The translations under genes and the position numbers were made by a program. From JAYZBC01 sp036339375 (GTDB taxonomy: Bacteria > Pseudomonadota > Alphaproteobacteria > MPNO01 > UBA2964): DNA of 64,000 nucleotides. The stretch is taken from positions 62,001-126,000 of the forward strand of contig JAYZBC010000034.1 in NCBI GenBank assembly GCA_036339375.1, written 5' to 3'. Positions 36,698 through 45,833 of this stretch are shown in pieces (position 1 is the first letter of the stretch; the number at the start of each line of letters is the position of its first letter). The notes beneath the pieces are model-generated. The model was given only the letters and a program-made list of their open reading frames with translations, was not told where the DNA came from and did no database searches.

Positions 36698-37834
36698 TTA
36701 CTCTTTAAGGTTTCCCCAAATTTCTTTAGCTTTAGCAAAAAATCCTTCGGATTCCGGGCTTGTTAAGTTTTTTTTGCCTACTTTAAGTGCTGCTTCAAAT
36801 TCCCGAAGTTTGTCTTTTTGTACCTTGCTTAAATTCACCGGCGTCTCGACTTGAATTTCAATATACATGTCGCCCCGTCCTTTACCGTGAAGTCCGTTCA
36901 TTCCCTTTCCGCGCAACCGAAGCCGATGCCCGGTCTGCGCACCAGCCGGAATACTCACTTTGGCACGCAAACCGTCTATAGAGGGAACCTCTACGGACCC
37001 ACCTAAAGCTGCGGTTGTCATTGGAAGTGGAACTATGCAAAAAATATTAGCCGCTTCACGTTTAAACAAGGGGTGTGCCGAAACAGATACAAAAATATAA
37101 AGATCGCCCGGTGCAGTACCTTTACTGCCTGCGTCACCCTCTCCAGAAAGTCGAATCCTCATTCCATCTTCGACACCCGGGGGTATTGTTACCTCTAAAG
37201 TTTTTTCCTTTCGAGCAGACCCGGATCCACTACAAACACCACATGGGCTGGTAATAATTTGGCCTTCACCGTGACAACTTGGACAGGTCCGTTCTATGGT
37301 GAAAAAACCTTGACTAGCTCTGACCTTCCCACGACCTTGACATGTACTACAATTGGTTGGCTGTGTCCCTTTTTCCGCTCCAGAGCCGTTGCATTTTCCG
37401 CAGACTACCGAAGAGGGAACTCTAATGCGAGTATCTCTTCCTCGGTGAGCGTCGTCGAGAGAAATTTCTAAATTGTATCGAAGGTCCGCACCCTGTGAAT
37501 TTCGCCCACCTTGTTGACGGCCAGTAAGATCACCAAACATTTCATCAAAGATATCAGCAAAACCTCCGCCGAAGCCTCCGCTAGAAAAACCACCTGCACC
37601 ACTGCCGCCCTCAAACGCTGCATGTCCGAATTGGTCGTAGGCCGCACGTTTTTGGTCATCCTTGAGAATGTCATAAGCCTCATTAACTTCTTTAAATTTC
37701 TGTTCCGCTTTTTCATTGCCCTGATTTCGATCAGGGTGAAATTGCATAGCTTTTTTTCTAAAAGCTTTCTTAAGTTCCTCTGCAGAGGACTTTTGGCCAA
37801 CACCGAGGACATCATAATAATCCGTCTTGGCCAT
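36698..37834 (-). CDS. dnaJ: Chaperone protein DnaJ
   Basis: DnaJ stimulates DnaK ATPase and delivers unfolded substrates. The 378 aa type I J-protein has the J-domain with HPD (KAMQFHPDRNQ, about residues 29-39), a Gly-rich linker (about 75-95), four CxxCxGxG zinc motifs (about 144-206, e.g. CGKCNGSG, CSTCQGRG, CPSCHGEG, CGVCSGSG) and the C-terminal substrate domains. It lies 43 bp behind dnaK. Confidence 0.97.
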   Translation of the reverse strand: MAKTDYYDVLGVGQKSSAEELKKAFRKKAMQFHPDRNQGNEKAEQKFKEVNEAYDILKDDQKRAAYDQFGHAAFEGGSGAGGFSSGGFGGGFADIFDEMFGDLTGRQQGGRNSQGADLRYNLEISLDDAHRGRDTRIRVPSSVVCGKCNGSGAEKGTQPTNCSTCQGRGKVRASQGFFTIERTCPSCHGEGQIITSPCGVCSGSGSARKEKTLEVTIPPGVEDGMRIRLSGEGDAGSKGTAPGDLYIFVSVSAHPLFKREAANIFCIVPLPMTTAALGGSVEVPSIDGLRAKVSIPAGAQTGHRLRLRGKGMNGLHGKGRGDMYIEIQVETPVNLSKVQKDKLREFEAALKVGKKNLTSPESEGFFAKAKEIWGNLKE

Positions 37835-37877
37835 TAAATGAACTCCCGTTTAAAGCAAAATTTTGACTTTATTTCAG

Positions 37878-39821
37878 TCAGGCGGATTTATTCTTTTTTT
37901 CTTCTTCAACTTCTTCAAAATCAGCGTCAACTACGGGTGCTTCATCGGCGGGCTGCTCCGTCCCCGACGCTCCATTTCCACCGTTGTCCTCTCCTTCAGG
38001 AGCCGCGGCTGTTTCTTGCTGGGCTTTATACATCGCTTCACCAAGTTTCATAGATGATTGTGACAAAATTTCAATTTTTGATTTTATCGTTTCTGCATCA
38101 CCAGAATCTATAACTTCACGGAGTGCGGCTACATCTTCTTCCACTTTCGTTTTTTCATTCTCGTCAATCTTATCTCCATGCTCTTTAAGATTCTTCTCGG
38201 TAGCATAAATCAAACTATCAGCTTGGTTGCGCAACTCTATTTGTTCTTTTCGTGCCTGATCGTCAGCAGCGTGACTTTCTGCCTCTTTGACCATTTTTTC
38301 TATTTCATCCTCCGCAAGGCCACTAGATGCCTGAATGCGAATTTGTTGCTCTTTTCCTGTTGCTACGTCTTTCGCACTAACATTAACAATACCATTAGCA
38401 TCAATATCGAAAGTTACTTCTATTTGAGGGACGCCCCTAGGAGCACTCGGTATCCCTACGAGATCAAACTGTCCGAGAAGTTTGTTGTCGTTTGCAATTT
38501 CTCGCTCACCTTGAAACACCCTAATTGTGACAGCGTTTTGATTATCTTCTGCTGTAGAAAAAGTCTGGCTCTTTTTAGTTGGAATTGTGGTATTCCGATC
38601 AATCAATCGCGTAAAGACCCCCCCCAAGGTTTCAATTCCAAGAGATAGAGGTGTAACGTCAAGTAGCAAGACGTCTTTCACATCACCTGTTAAAACTCCG
38701 CCCTGGATGGCCGCTCCAGTAGCAACAACTTCATCAGGGTTAACACCTCGGTGTGGCTCACGTCCAAAAAACGACTTTACCGAATCAATAACCTTTGGCA
38801 TACGGGTCATACCGCCGACTAAAATTACCTCGTCTACCTCTCCAGCAGATAAGCCGGCATCTTTTAAGGCCTCCCTACACGGCTTAATGGTTCGATCCAC
38901 TAGGTCTTCAACTAATGCCTCTAGTTTTGCTCGAGTTAGTTTTATATTTAGGTGTTTTGGGCCACTCGCATCGGCAGTAACAAAAGGAAGGTTAACCTCA
39001 GTTTGAACAGATGACGATAGTTCAATTTTGGCTTTTTCAGCTGCTTCTTTCAGCCTTTGTAGGGCAAGCTTGTCTTGGCGCAAATCGACGGTTTGTTCTT
39101 TCTTAAATTCTTCAGCCAAATAATCGATGATTCGGGCGTCAAAATCTTCGCCTCCTAAAAAAGTATCTCCATTTGTTGATTTTACCTCAAACACACCATC
39201 GCCAATTTCTAGAACGGAAACGTCAAATGTACCTCCACCCAAGTCATAAACAGCAATCGTTCCGCTATCTTTTTTATCTAGACCATATGCCAACGCCGCA
39301 GCGGTGGGTTCATTTATAATTCTCAAAACGTCCAAGCCAGCAATACGTCCAGCATCTTTAGTCGCTTGACGTTGAGAATCGTTGAAATAGGCAGGAACCG
39401 TAATTACTGCCTCAGAAATACTTTCCCCAAGATGGGCTTCAGCAGTTTCTTTCATTTTCATCAAAATAAAAGCAGAAATTTCACTAGGCGAATAGTTTTT
39501 GCCTCGGGACGCCACCCAGGCATCTCCATTTTCAGCTTTAATAATTGAATACGGAACTAAATCCTTATCCTTTTCAGTCATAGGGTCGTCGAAGGTTCTA
39601 CCGATTAGGCGCTTAAGGGCAAAAAGTGTGTTTTCCGGATTGGTTACCGATTGGCGTTTTGCTGCTTGGCCCACAAGCCGCTCATCAGTTTCAGTAAACG
39701 CTACCATCGAGGGCGTTGTCCGAGCACCTTCACTGTTTTCAATCACCCGGGGCTCGCTTCCTTCCATAACAGCGACGCAGGAATTTGTAGTTCCAAGATC
39801 AATCCCAATTAATTTGGCCAT
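37878..39821 (-). CDS. dnaK: Chaperone protein DnaK (Hsp70)
   Basis: The 647 aa Hsp70 has the nucleotide-binding domain (IGIDLGTTNSCVAVMEG at the start, AVYDLGGGTFDVS near residue 190, ILVGGMTRMPKV near 340), the linker VLLLDVTPLSL and the substrate domain with an acidic C-terminal tail. It is the main cytosolic chaperone, working with DnaJ and GrpE. A sigma-32-type promoter lies 120 bp upstream, between grpE and dnaK, so it has its own heat-shock start. Confidence 0.98.
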   Translation of the reverse strand: MAKLIGIDLGTTNSCVAVMEGSEPRVIENSEGARTTPSMVAFTETDERLVGQAAKRQSVTNPENTLFALKRLIGRTFDDPMTEKDKDLVPYSIIKAENGDAWVASRGKNYSPSEISAFILMKMKETAEAHLGESISEAVITVPAYFNDSQRQATKDAGRIAGLDVLRIINEPTAAALAYGLDKKDSGTIAVYDLGGGTFDVSVLEIGDGVFEVKSTNGDTFLGGEDFDARIIDYLAEEFKKEQTVDLRQDKLALQRLKEAAEKAKIELSSSVQTEVNLPFVTADASGPKHLNIKLTRAKLEALVEDLVDRTIKPCREALKDAGLSAGEVDEVILVGGMTRMPKVIDSVKSFFGREPHRGVNPDEVVATGAAIQGGVLTGDVKDVLLLDVTPLSLGIETLGGVFTRLIDRNTTIPTKKSQTFSTAEDNQNAVTIRVFQGEREIANDNKLLGQFDLVGIPSAPRGVPQIEVTFDIDANGIVNVSAKDVATGKEQQIRIQASSGLAEDEIEKMVKEAESHAADDQARKEQIELRNQADSLIYATEKNLKEHGDKIDENEKTKVEEDVAALREVIDSGDAETIKSKIEILSQSSMKLGEAMYKAQQETAAAPEGEDNGGNGASGTEQPADEAPVVDADFEEVEEEKKNKSA

Positions 39822-39942
39822 TTTACCCTCTTTTTATTGGTTTATCCTGTTGCTTCATTCAAAAGAGAAGCACAGTTACCTTAATTAGATTGTTACGCCT
39901 CTACTTTATACAAATGGGTATAAAGGGTTTGCCTTCGAAAGC

Positions 39943-39972
39943 TATATAGGAACGAAGAAGGTGTGCCGCAAG
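39943..39972 (-). promoter_or_regulatory. Heat-shock (RpoH) promoter of dnaK
   Basis: On the minus strand CTTG (39969-39972), an 18 nt spacer and CCTATAT lie about 120 bp before the dnaK ATG. This equals the alphaproteobacterial RpoH consensus CTTG-N17/18-CYTATNT exactly. No CIRCE dyad was seen in the spacer. Confidence 0.85.
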
Positions 39973-40033
39973 CATTTAGACACAGTGTTTTTGAAAGTTT
40001 TTGTCATTTTTAGGAGTTTTTTACAAAATCACA

Positions 40034-40738
40034 CTAATTTTTGTTATTTTTTTGATCTTCTTCAACATTCCCTTTGGTTGTGTTCTTTGCCTCCGACGCA
40101 TCAATGGCTTTTGCAACACCGACTTTTGCAGCACGAAGCAACCGATCGTGTATCATAAATCCATCTTCTATAACTTGAGCCACCGTCCCCGCTTCTTTTT
40201 CAGAGGTAGGAACTTCAAAAAGTGCCTCATGCCTATTGTGATCAAATTTTGCTCCTAGCGGCGCTATTCTTTGTATTCCATGCTTTTCCATAACAGTTAA
40301 CAATTCTTTATTAGTAAGCTCCACTCCTTCCAAAAATGGTTTGGCTTCTTCCAAAGCCTGGATTGATTTTGGTACAACATCAAGTGCTCGTTTGAGATTA
40401 TCCGCTACAGTGAGCACATCTCGCGCAAAACTTGCCGCAGCATATTTTGCGGAATCCTCTCGTTCGCGTTTTGATCGACGAATGGTATTTTCATTATCCG
40501 CCAAAGCGCGCAAAAGTTTGTCCTTAAGTTCTGAAATTTCTGCTTCAGGACCCTCTTCTCCCCATGGCGACTTTCCCTTTTTGTTTTCTGTATCAATTCC
40601 CTCTGTTTCTACATCATCAGTAACAAAACTGGTGGCTTCATCTTTAGCTTCTTCTTTCAACCGTTGACCATGCTTTGGATCCAGGTCCTTTTGATCTTGT
40701 CCTTCAAATTTTCCCGTCTTTCCTTTTTTCTTCGACAT
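40034..40738 (-). CDS. grpE: Nucleotide exchange factor GrpE
   Basis: GrpE releases ADP from DnaK. The 234 aa protein has a long charged N-terminal extension (residues 1-65, acidic and Lys-rich), a coiled-coil with LKDKLLRALADNENTIRRSKRE, here cited as LLRALADNENTIRR, and the C-terminal beta domain with FDHNRHEALFEVP and GTVAQVIEDGFMIHDRLLR, shortened to QVIEDGFMIHDRLLR. It follows hrcA by 9 bp and precedes dnaK, the order common in alphaproteobacteria. Confidence 0.95.
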   Translation of the reverse strand: MSKKKGKTGKFEGQDQKDLDPKHGQRLKEEAKDEATSFVTDDVETEGIDTENKKGKSPWGEEGPEAEISELKDKLLRALADNENTIRRSKREREDSAKYAAASFARDVLTVADNLKRALDVVPKSIQALEEAKPFLEGVELTNKELLTVMEKHGIQRIAPLGAKFDHNRHEALFEVPTSEKEAGTVAQVIEDGFMIHDRLLRAAKVGVAKAIDASEAKNTTKGNVEEDQKNNKN

Positions 40739-40747
40739 CTTCTTTCT

Positions 40748-41809
40748 CTATTTTAAAATTTTACCAATAATTTTAGCTGTATAATCTACAATGGGAATTA
40801 TCCGAGCATAATTAATCCGGGCCGGACCAATAACCCCTACCGCTCCAACCACTTTTCCTTTTGAATGAGAAAAAGGCGCGGCAATCATAGCACATCCTGC
40901 CAAGTTAAAGAGATCGTTATCTGCCCCAATAAAAATTTGCACTCCGTCTCCTGTTTTTGTTAAATTGAGTAAGTTTGACATAAGATCCCGAGTGTCTAGT
41001 GCGTCGAACAGGGCCTTAACCCTTTCTAAATCGGCAAGCGCATTAATATCCTCTAATAAACGTGCATGGCCCTTAACAATAAGAGAACGTGAACCATTTT
41101 CACCTGACCATGTTGCTAAACCAGCCTCAACGAGACCACGAGTAAGTTCATCTATTTCAGCACGGTGTTCTAAAATTTCAAGTTCAATGATCTTTGAAGC
41201 TTCTTCAAGAGTTTTTCCAACGAGCCGGGCGTTAAGATAATTTGCCGCTTGAACAAGGGCAGATGGCGGAGTGCCCAATGGTATATCAATAACACGATTC
41301 TCAACGAACCCATCCTCCGCCACAATTACAACCAAAGCACTTCCATCAGCCAAACCAACAAATTCTATGTGTTTTAATCCCCGGTCCTTTTTTGGAGCAA
41401 CAACTAAACCTGCGCAACGAGAAAGACCTGAAAGAGCGGTGGAAGCTTCTTCCAATACTTCGTTATAGGTTTTACCTACACCTACGCACCTGCCCTCTAT
41501 TTTATTTTGTTCTTCTTCAGAGAGTCTTCCTATCTCCATCAGGCCGTCAACGAATAGACGCAAACCAAGTTCAGTTGGAAGGCGGCCGGCCGATGCATGG
41601 GGTGCATAAAGCAAACCCATATTTTCTAGGTCAGACATCACATTTCGGACGGTCGCAGAAGAAAGGGGTTTTACAAGTTTATGAGAAAGTTTTTGTGACC
41701 CTATGGGTTCGCCTTCGTCTAAATATAAAGCAACTATTTGGCTGAATATCACGCGAGAACGTTCATTTAGTTCATTAATTATACTTGAAGGTGCAGGGTT
41801 CATAGTCAT
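40748..41809 (-). CDS. hrcA: Heat-inducible transcription repressor HrcA
   Basis: HrcA represses groESL and other genes by binding the CIRCE inverted repeat. The 353 aa protein has the winged-helix N-terminus with LSSATVRNVMSDLENMGLLY (about residues 50-69) and PHASAGRLPTELGLRLFVD, and a dimerisation/inserted domain. It is the first gene of hrcA-grpE-dnaK-dnaJ. Neither its own promoter nor the dnaK spacer has a CIRCE, so its targets are probably elsewhere, for example groESL. Confidence 0.95.
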   Translation of the reverse strand: MTMNPAPSSIINELNERSRVIFSQIVALYLDEGEPIGSQKLSHKLVKPLSSATVRNVMSDLENMGLLYAPHASAGRLPTELGLRLFVDGLMEIGRLSEEEQNKIEGRCVGVGKTYNEVLEEASTALSGLSRCAGLVVAPKKDRGLKHIEFVGLADGSALVVIVAEDGFVENRVIDIPLGTPPSALVQAANYLNARLVGKTLEEASKIIELEILEHRAEIDELTRGLVEAGLATWSGENGSRSLIVKGHARLLEDINALADLERVKALFDALDTRDLMSNLLNLTKTGDGVQIFIGADNDLFNLAGCAMIAAPFSHSKGKVVGAVGVIGPARINYARIIPIVDYTAKIIGKILK

Positions 41810-41833
41810 CTAACAAAACGTCATTAGAACCAG

Positions 41834-41862
41834 AATGTAGTGTTGGGAATATTGTGCGTCAA
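41834..41862 (-). promoter_or_regulatory. sigma-70 promoter of hrcA
   Basis: On the minus strand TTGACG (41857-41862), a 17 nt spacer and TACATT (41834-41839) lie about 25 bp upstream of the hrcA start, a good housekeeping promoter. Together with the RpoH promoter ahead of dnaK it suggests separate basal and heat-shock control. Confidence 0.7.
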
Positions 41863-41951
41863 TAAGCCTCATAAGTAGAAGACATACTGGACGTAAATGG
41901 ATCAAGAGGATAGCTTGAAAAAAATAAAAAATTGGAAAAGGTTTTGGATAA

Positions 41952-42701
41952 ATGACGGGTCGTTATGGCGGTCGTGCACCAAATTCATTAAGAAAAGTAA
42001 CACTTAAACCGGAAATTAGCCCTTACGCTGAAGGATCCTGTTTAGCACACTTTGGAAATACTAAGGTTATTTGCACCGCGTCGGTGGAAGACAACGTACC
42101 AAATTTCCTCAGGAATTCTGGCACCGGTTGGGTTACAGCCGAATATGGCATGCTGCCGCGTTCTACTCATAAAAGAACTAGCAGAGAGGCCGCCCGCGGG
42201 AAACAAAGTGGGCGCACACATGAAATCCAACGTTTAATAGGTCGGTCGCTTCGTGCAGTAACAAACCTTTCAAAGATTGGTGAAAGGCAAATACGCTTAG
42301 ATTGTGATGTTATTCAAGCCGACGGGGGCACTCGTTGCGCTTCAATTACAGGGGCTTGGGTTGCTTTGCACAACGCTTTTACTAAACTAGTTTCAGATGG
42401 GAAGTTAGAAGAATTTCCTATGACGGATACTATTTCAGCTATCTCATGTGGAATTTGCAGCGGAGTTCCTTTACTTGATCTAGATTATGCTGAAGATTTG
42501 AATGCAGAAACCGACGCTAACTTTGTTTTAACGGGAAGGGGGGCAATTGTTGAAATTCAAGGAACAGCGGAAAAAGCGCCCTTTAGCCGAGAGCTTTTAG
42601 ACAATTTAATAGACCTTGCCTTTAAAGGCACAAAAGACCTTGCAAAATTACAGAAGGAATCAATTTCCACTAGCTCATTGAAATTTAATGGAAACCTATA
42701 G
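41952..42701 (+). CDS. rph: Ribonuclease PH
   Basis: RNase PH trims the 3' end of tRNA precursors using phosphate. The 249 aa protein is full length with the family pattern: RYGGRAPNSLRKV at the start, EYGMLPRSTHKRTSREA (about residues 63-79), the DVIQADGGTRCASITGA motif (about 117-133) and DLDYAEDLNAETDANFV. It is divergent from hrcA and opens the rph-rdgB-hemW run. Confidence 0.97.
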   Translation: MTGRYGGRAPNSLRKVTLKPEISPYAEGSCLAHFGNTKVICTASVEDNVPNFLRNSGTGWVTAEYGMLPRSTHKRTSREAARGKQSGRTHEIQRLIGRSLRAVTNLSKIGERQIRLDCDVIQADGGTRCASITGAWVALHNAFTKLVSDGKLEEFPMTDTISAISCGICSGVPLLDLDYAEDLNAETDANFVLTGRGAIVEIQGTAEKAPFSRELLDNLIDLAFKGTKDLAKLQKESISTSSLKFNGNL

Positions 42702-43296
42702 AAAACTTAAAAGCAAAACTATAATTCTTGCAAGTCATAATTCGGGTAAAATCAGTGAAATAGCTGAATTATTAAACCCCTACAAACTTGAAGTAATTTT
42801 TGCGCCGAATTTTGGTTTGATAGAGCCTGAAGAAAACGGCACTACTTTTGTTGAAAATGCAGAGCTAAAGGCACAACATGCCGCTGACACTGCCAAATTG
42901 CCTGCACTCTCAGAAGACTCAGGTTTAGTAGTGCCTGCCCTAAATGGGGCTCCGGGTGTTTTTTCGGCAAGGTGGGCAGGCGAGACAAAAGATTTTTCAA
43001 AAGCAATGAAAACAATTGAACAGCGTATTAAAGGACATACCGACAGGACAGCATTTTTATGCACTGCTATGTCCCTTTGTTGGCCGGATGGTCATTGCGA
43101 AACTTTTGAAGGGAAAATAAAAGGGAAACTTGTTTGGCCGCCAAGAGGAAAATTAGGCTTTGGCTATGATCCGGTCTTTTTACCAAACGGAAAGAAAAAA
43201 ACTTTCGGTGAAATGCTGCCTAAGGCAAAACATGCAATAAGCCACCGTGCAAAAGCTTTTGCTAAACTGGAAGCAGCTTGCTTCAATCATTTTTGA
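42688..43296 (+). CDS. rdgB: XTP/dITP pyrophosphatase RdgB
   Basis: RdgB removes non-canonical purine triphosphates. The 202 aa protein shows the Ham1 landmarks: IILASHNSGKISEI (about residues 11-24), LSEDSGLVV (about 72-80), FSARWAGE, and the C-terminal GFGYDPVFLPNGKKKTFGEM. It overlaps rph by 14 bp and precedes hemW by 9 bp, a conserved alphaproteobacterial trio. Confidence 0.96.
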   Translation: METYRKLKSKTIILASHNSGKISEIAELLNPYKLEVIFAPNFGLIEPEENGTTFVENAELKAQHAADTAKLPALSEDSGLVVPALNGAPGVFSARWAGETKDFSKAMKTIEQRIKGHTDRTAFLCTAMSLCWPDGHCETFEGKIKGKLVWPPRGKLGFGYDPVFLPNGKKKTFGEMLPKAKHAISHRAKAFAKLEAACFNHF

Positions 43297-43305
43297 ATTA
43301 CCGTT

Positions 43306-44454
43306 ATGTCTCTCGGGTTATATATCCATTGGCCCTTTTGTCTTTCACTCTGCCCCTATTGTGATTTCAACGCCCATACCAGAGACAAAATCAATAACAA
43401 CCGGTGGAAAAGAGCTTTACTAACAGACATTTCATATTGGTCTACGAAAACCAAAGGGAGAGAAATAACAAGCATTTATTTTGGCGGCGGAACCCCCTCA
43501 TTAATGAATGCTGAAACAGTTTTCGTTTTGCTGCAAACCATTATGAAATTATGGAAAACATCTCCATATCTAGAAATATCTATGGAAGCAAATCCTACCT
43601 CCATAGAAATGGAAAAATTCCAATTACTACGCGATGCTGGAATAAACCGTGTCTCTATAGGAATTCAAGCGCTTAGAGACAATGCTCTAGAGTTTTTAGG
43701 ACGAAAACATGACCAAAAACAAGGGTTAGAAGCAATAAGTTTAGCGGCCAAAGTTTTCCCAACGTTTTCCTTTGACCTTATTTATTCTAGACCAGAACAA
43801 ACCATAAAAGACTGGTCTTTAGAATTAACTGAAGCGTTAAAAATCGGAAGCAAACATGTTTCGTTGTACCAACTGACAATTGAAAAGGGTACTCCATTTT
43901 ACTCCTCTTTCAAAAAAGGTTCTTTCCAGATTCCGAACGAGAAAAAAGCCGCCAAACAATTTGAAATCACTCAAGAAATATGTGAAGCCCATAATGTCCC
44001 AGCATACGAAATTTCAAATCACGCAAAAACAGGGGCTATTTGTGTGCACAATTTAAATTATTGGAATGGCGGCGATTATATTGGAGTGGGCCCGGGCGCC
44101 CACGGAAGATTAACCACGGAAGAGGGATCGATTATTGCAACGGAACAAATTCCTCTACCGGAAAATTGGATAAATGAAGTTGAGAAAAATGGCCACGCTA
44201 TTCGTAAATACAAAAGACTAAACCCCCAAATCCGGCGGGAAGAATTAATCATGCTTGGTTTAAGGCTTTCTGATGGAATAAAAAGAGATTTATTTTATTC
44301 CGTCGCAGGAGTTAAGTTAGAAGAATTTATTAACCCTCACCGCCTAAATCACTTGAAAAAGGGTGGTTTTTTGATTTTAGATAAAAATGGGTTACGGACG
44401 ACCCCTCAAGGGCGCTTGCGCCTAAACGCCGTGTTAGCGGCCCTACTAGCTTAA
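43306..44454 (+). CDS. hemW: HemW-type radical SAM protein
   Basis: HemW is a haem chaperone related to coproporphyrinogen III oxidase HemN but not a HemN itself. The 382 aa protein starts with the radical-SAM cluster motif C-x3-C-x2-C (CLSLCPYC, about residues 12-19), then IYFGGGTPSL near 60 and SIGIQALRDN near 120. It converges with the LpoA-like gene with a 3 bp gap. Assignment as HemW rather than HemN comes from length and the rph-rdgB-hemW context. Confidence 0.93.
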   Translation: MSLGLYIHWPFCLSLCPYCDFNAHTRDKINNNRWKRALLTDISYWSTKTKGREITSIYFGGGTPSLMNAETVFVLLQTIMKLWKTSPYLEISMEANPTSIEMEKFQLLRDAGINRVSIGIQALRDNALEFLGRKHDQKQGLEAISLAAKVFPTFSFDLIYSRPEQTIKDWSLELTEALKIGSKHVSLYQLTIEKGTPFYSSFKKGSFQIPNEKKAAKQFEITQEICEAHNVPAYEISNHAKTGAICVHNLNYWNGGDYIGVGPGAHGRLTTEEGSIIATEQIPLPENWINEVEKNGHAIRKYKRLNPQIRREELIMLGLRLSDGIKRDLFYSVAGVKLEEFINPHRLNHLKKGGFLILDKNGLRTTPQGRLRLNAVLAALLA

Positions 44455-44457
44455 ACA

Positions 44458-45831
44458 TTAATTTTTTTTAAAAAACAATTTGGGAGCTAAACTGATAATA
44501 CGGATTTCTTTTGGATTAAGTTCCATTACAGAATACTTGTGTTCTGCCAAGCCATCGCGTCGCAAGCGAAACAAACCTGCAGTCCCCAAAAACCCTTCTG
44601 GTTGTGTGAGCATTTTTATAGAAAAAGCATCTCTTAATTGATTCGCCTTTAAAGCGGCTAAGGAGACCGAATCATATACCAGCACTGACAATGGGTGAGG
44701 TTGAAGTCCAAACATGCGTTTAAATTGTTTGAAAAAAATGTCCCTGTATTTTCTGGAGGGCACCACAAACCAGGCCCCCGCAAGAGAGGGCTCACGCTTA
44801 AAGGGCATAACTGACCAATCGTTAATACCCAATAAACGTATTTTTCGAATATCTATCCCAAAATGGGGAAGGAGGGGCGCAATTGCTTGCAATGTTTCAC
44901 CAGTTTCCGGCAAAAATACAGCTTCAAATGGCACTCCATGCAAAGAATTTCTGCTTTTCAGAATGTCTTGTTTTTTTGAAAAGACATCAGAAGTTTTCAA
45001 ATTTGATCCTTTTTGATGGTAGTATTCACTCAAAAATTTTACAGCGGCCAAAATCGAACTCCGATTTGATCCATAGCGCGCAGAACGAACTACAAGACCC
45101 CCCGATTTTTTTACAGAAGCTGCAAAATCTAACGCCACCCTGTCACCAAACCTCCCTCTGGGAATTAATGCTGCAAATTTCCGAAACCCCTTTGAGGCCG
45201 CAAAAGAAACTACACGTTCAATACGGTCTTTTGGCAAAAATCCAAGAATAAATCCACCTTTTCTCACAGCTGCTCTATCATTGCTGAAAGCAATCATATT
45301 TACGGAAGCACTTGCTGCAATTGGAGCAACCGAGAGTACTGAAGAAGAATAAACCGGCCCTAACAAAAGGGTCGCCCCCGCTTCTAAAGCCGACAACGCT
45401 GCCTCACGCGCTCCTTTTGGTGTTCCTTTCGTATCCCGCGGCAATAAAACCAAATTATGATTGGGAACCTCAAAAAAGGCTATTTGTGCAGCACGAAGTA
45501 AAGATTGGCCGACCAAAGCATTAGAACCTGACAAGGGTAGTAATAAACCTATATAAATTTGCTGCTCAATTTTTTGGTCAATAAGTAAATTTTTATTTAA
45601 ACTGTACTTACTAAAGGCTGGTTTTAGTTTCTCAGAAGCGCGTTTTGTTAATCCCAATTTTTGCTTTTTTTTGTAAGTCCCTGTATCAATAGGTTTTATT
45701 AAAACGGGTAACATAATACTGCGGCCTTGAACCAACCGTTGGCCATTTTTACCATTGGAAACGTCACATGCACCAAGCCCTGTAATTAACAAAATAGCCC
45801 AAACTACAAACATCGATTGGAGTAGTTGCAT
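44458..45831 (-). CDS. LpoA/LppC-like penicillin-binding protein activator
   Basis: A 457 aa lipoprotein with a signal peptide and lipobox (LLITGLGAC, Cys near residue 22) and a C-terminal type I periplasmic-binding-protein fold (about 90-450: IGLLLPLSGSNALVG, GATLLLGPVYSSSV, MIAFSNDRA). This matches the alphaproteobacterial penicillin-binding protein activator family (LpoA-like), which helps outer-membrane control of peptidoglycan synthesis. It lacks the TPR N-terminal domain of gamma-proteobacterial LpoA. It diverges from rsmI with only 2 bp between start codons. Confidence 0.88.
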   Translation of the reverse strand: MQLLQSMFVVWAILLITGLGACDVSNGKNGQRLVQGRSIMLPVLIKPIDTGTYKKKQKLGLTKRASEKLKPAFSKYSLNKNLLIDQKIEQQIYIGLLLPLSGSNALVGQSLLRAAQIAFFEVPNHNLVLLPRDTKGTPKGAREAALSALEAGATLLLGPVYSSSVLSVAPIAASASVNMIAFSNDRAAVRKGGFILGFLPKDRIERVVSFAASKGFRKFAALIPRGRFGDRVALDFAASVKKSGGLVVRSARYGSNRSSILAAVKFLSEYYHQKGSNLKTSDVFSKKQDILKSRNSLHGVPFEAVFLPETGETLQAIAPLLPHFGIDIRKIRLLGINDWSVMPFKREPSLAGAWFVVPSRKYRDIFFKQFKRMFGLQPHPLSVLVYDSVSLAALKANQLRDAFSIKMLTQPEGFLGTAGLFRLRRDGLAEHKYSVMELNPKEIRIISLAPKLFFKKN

Positions 45832-45833
45832 TA

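Noticed and set aside
41810..41951. CIRCE element upstream of hrcA
   Set aside because: No TTAGCACTC-N9-GAGTGCTAA or close variant is visible.
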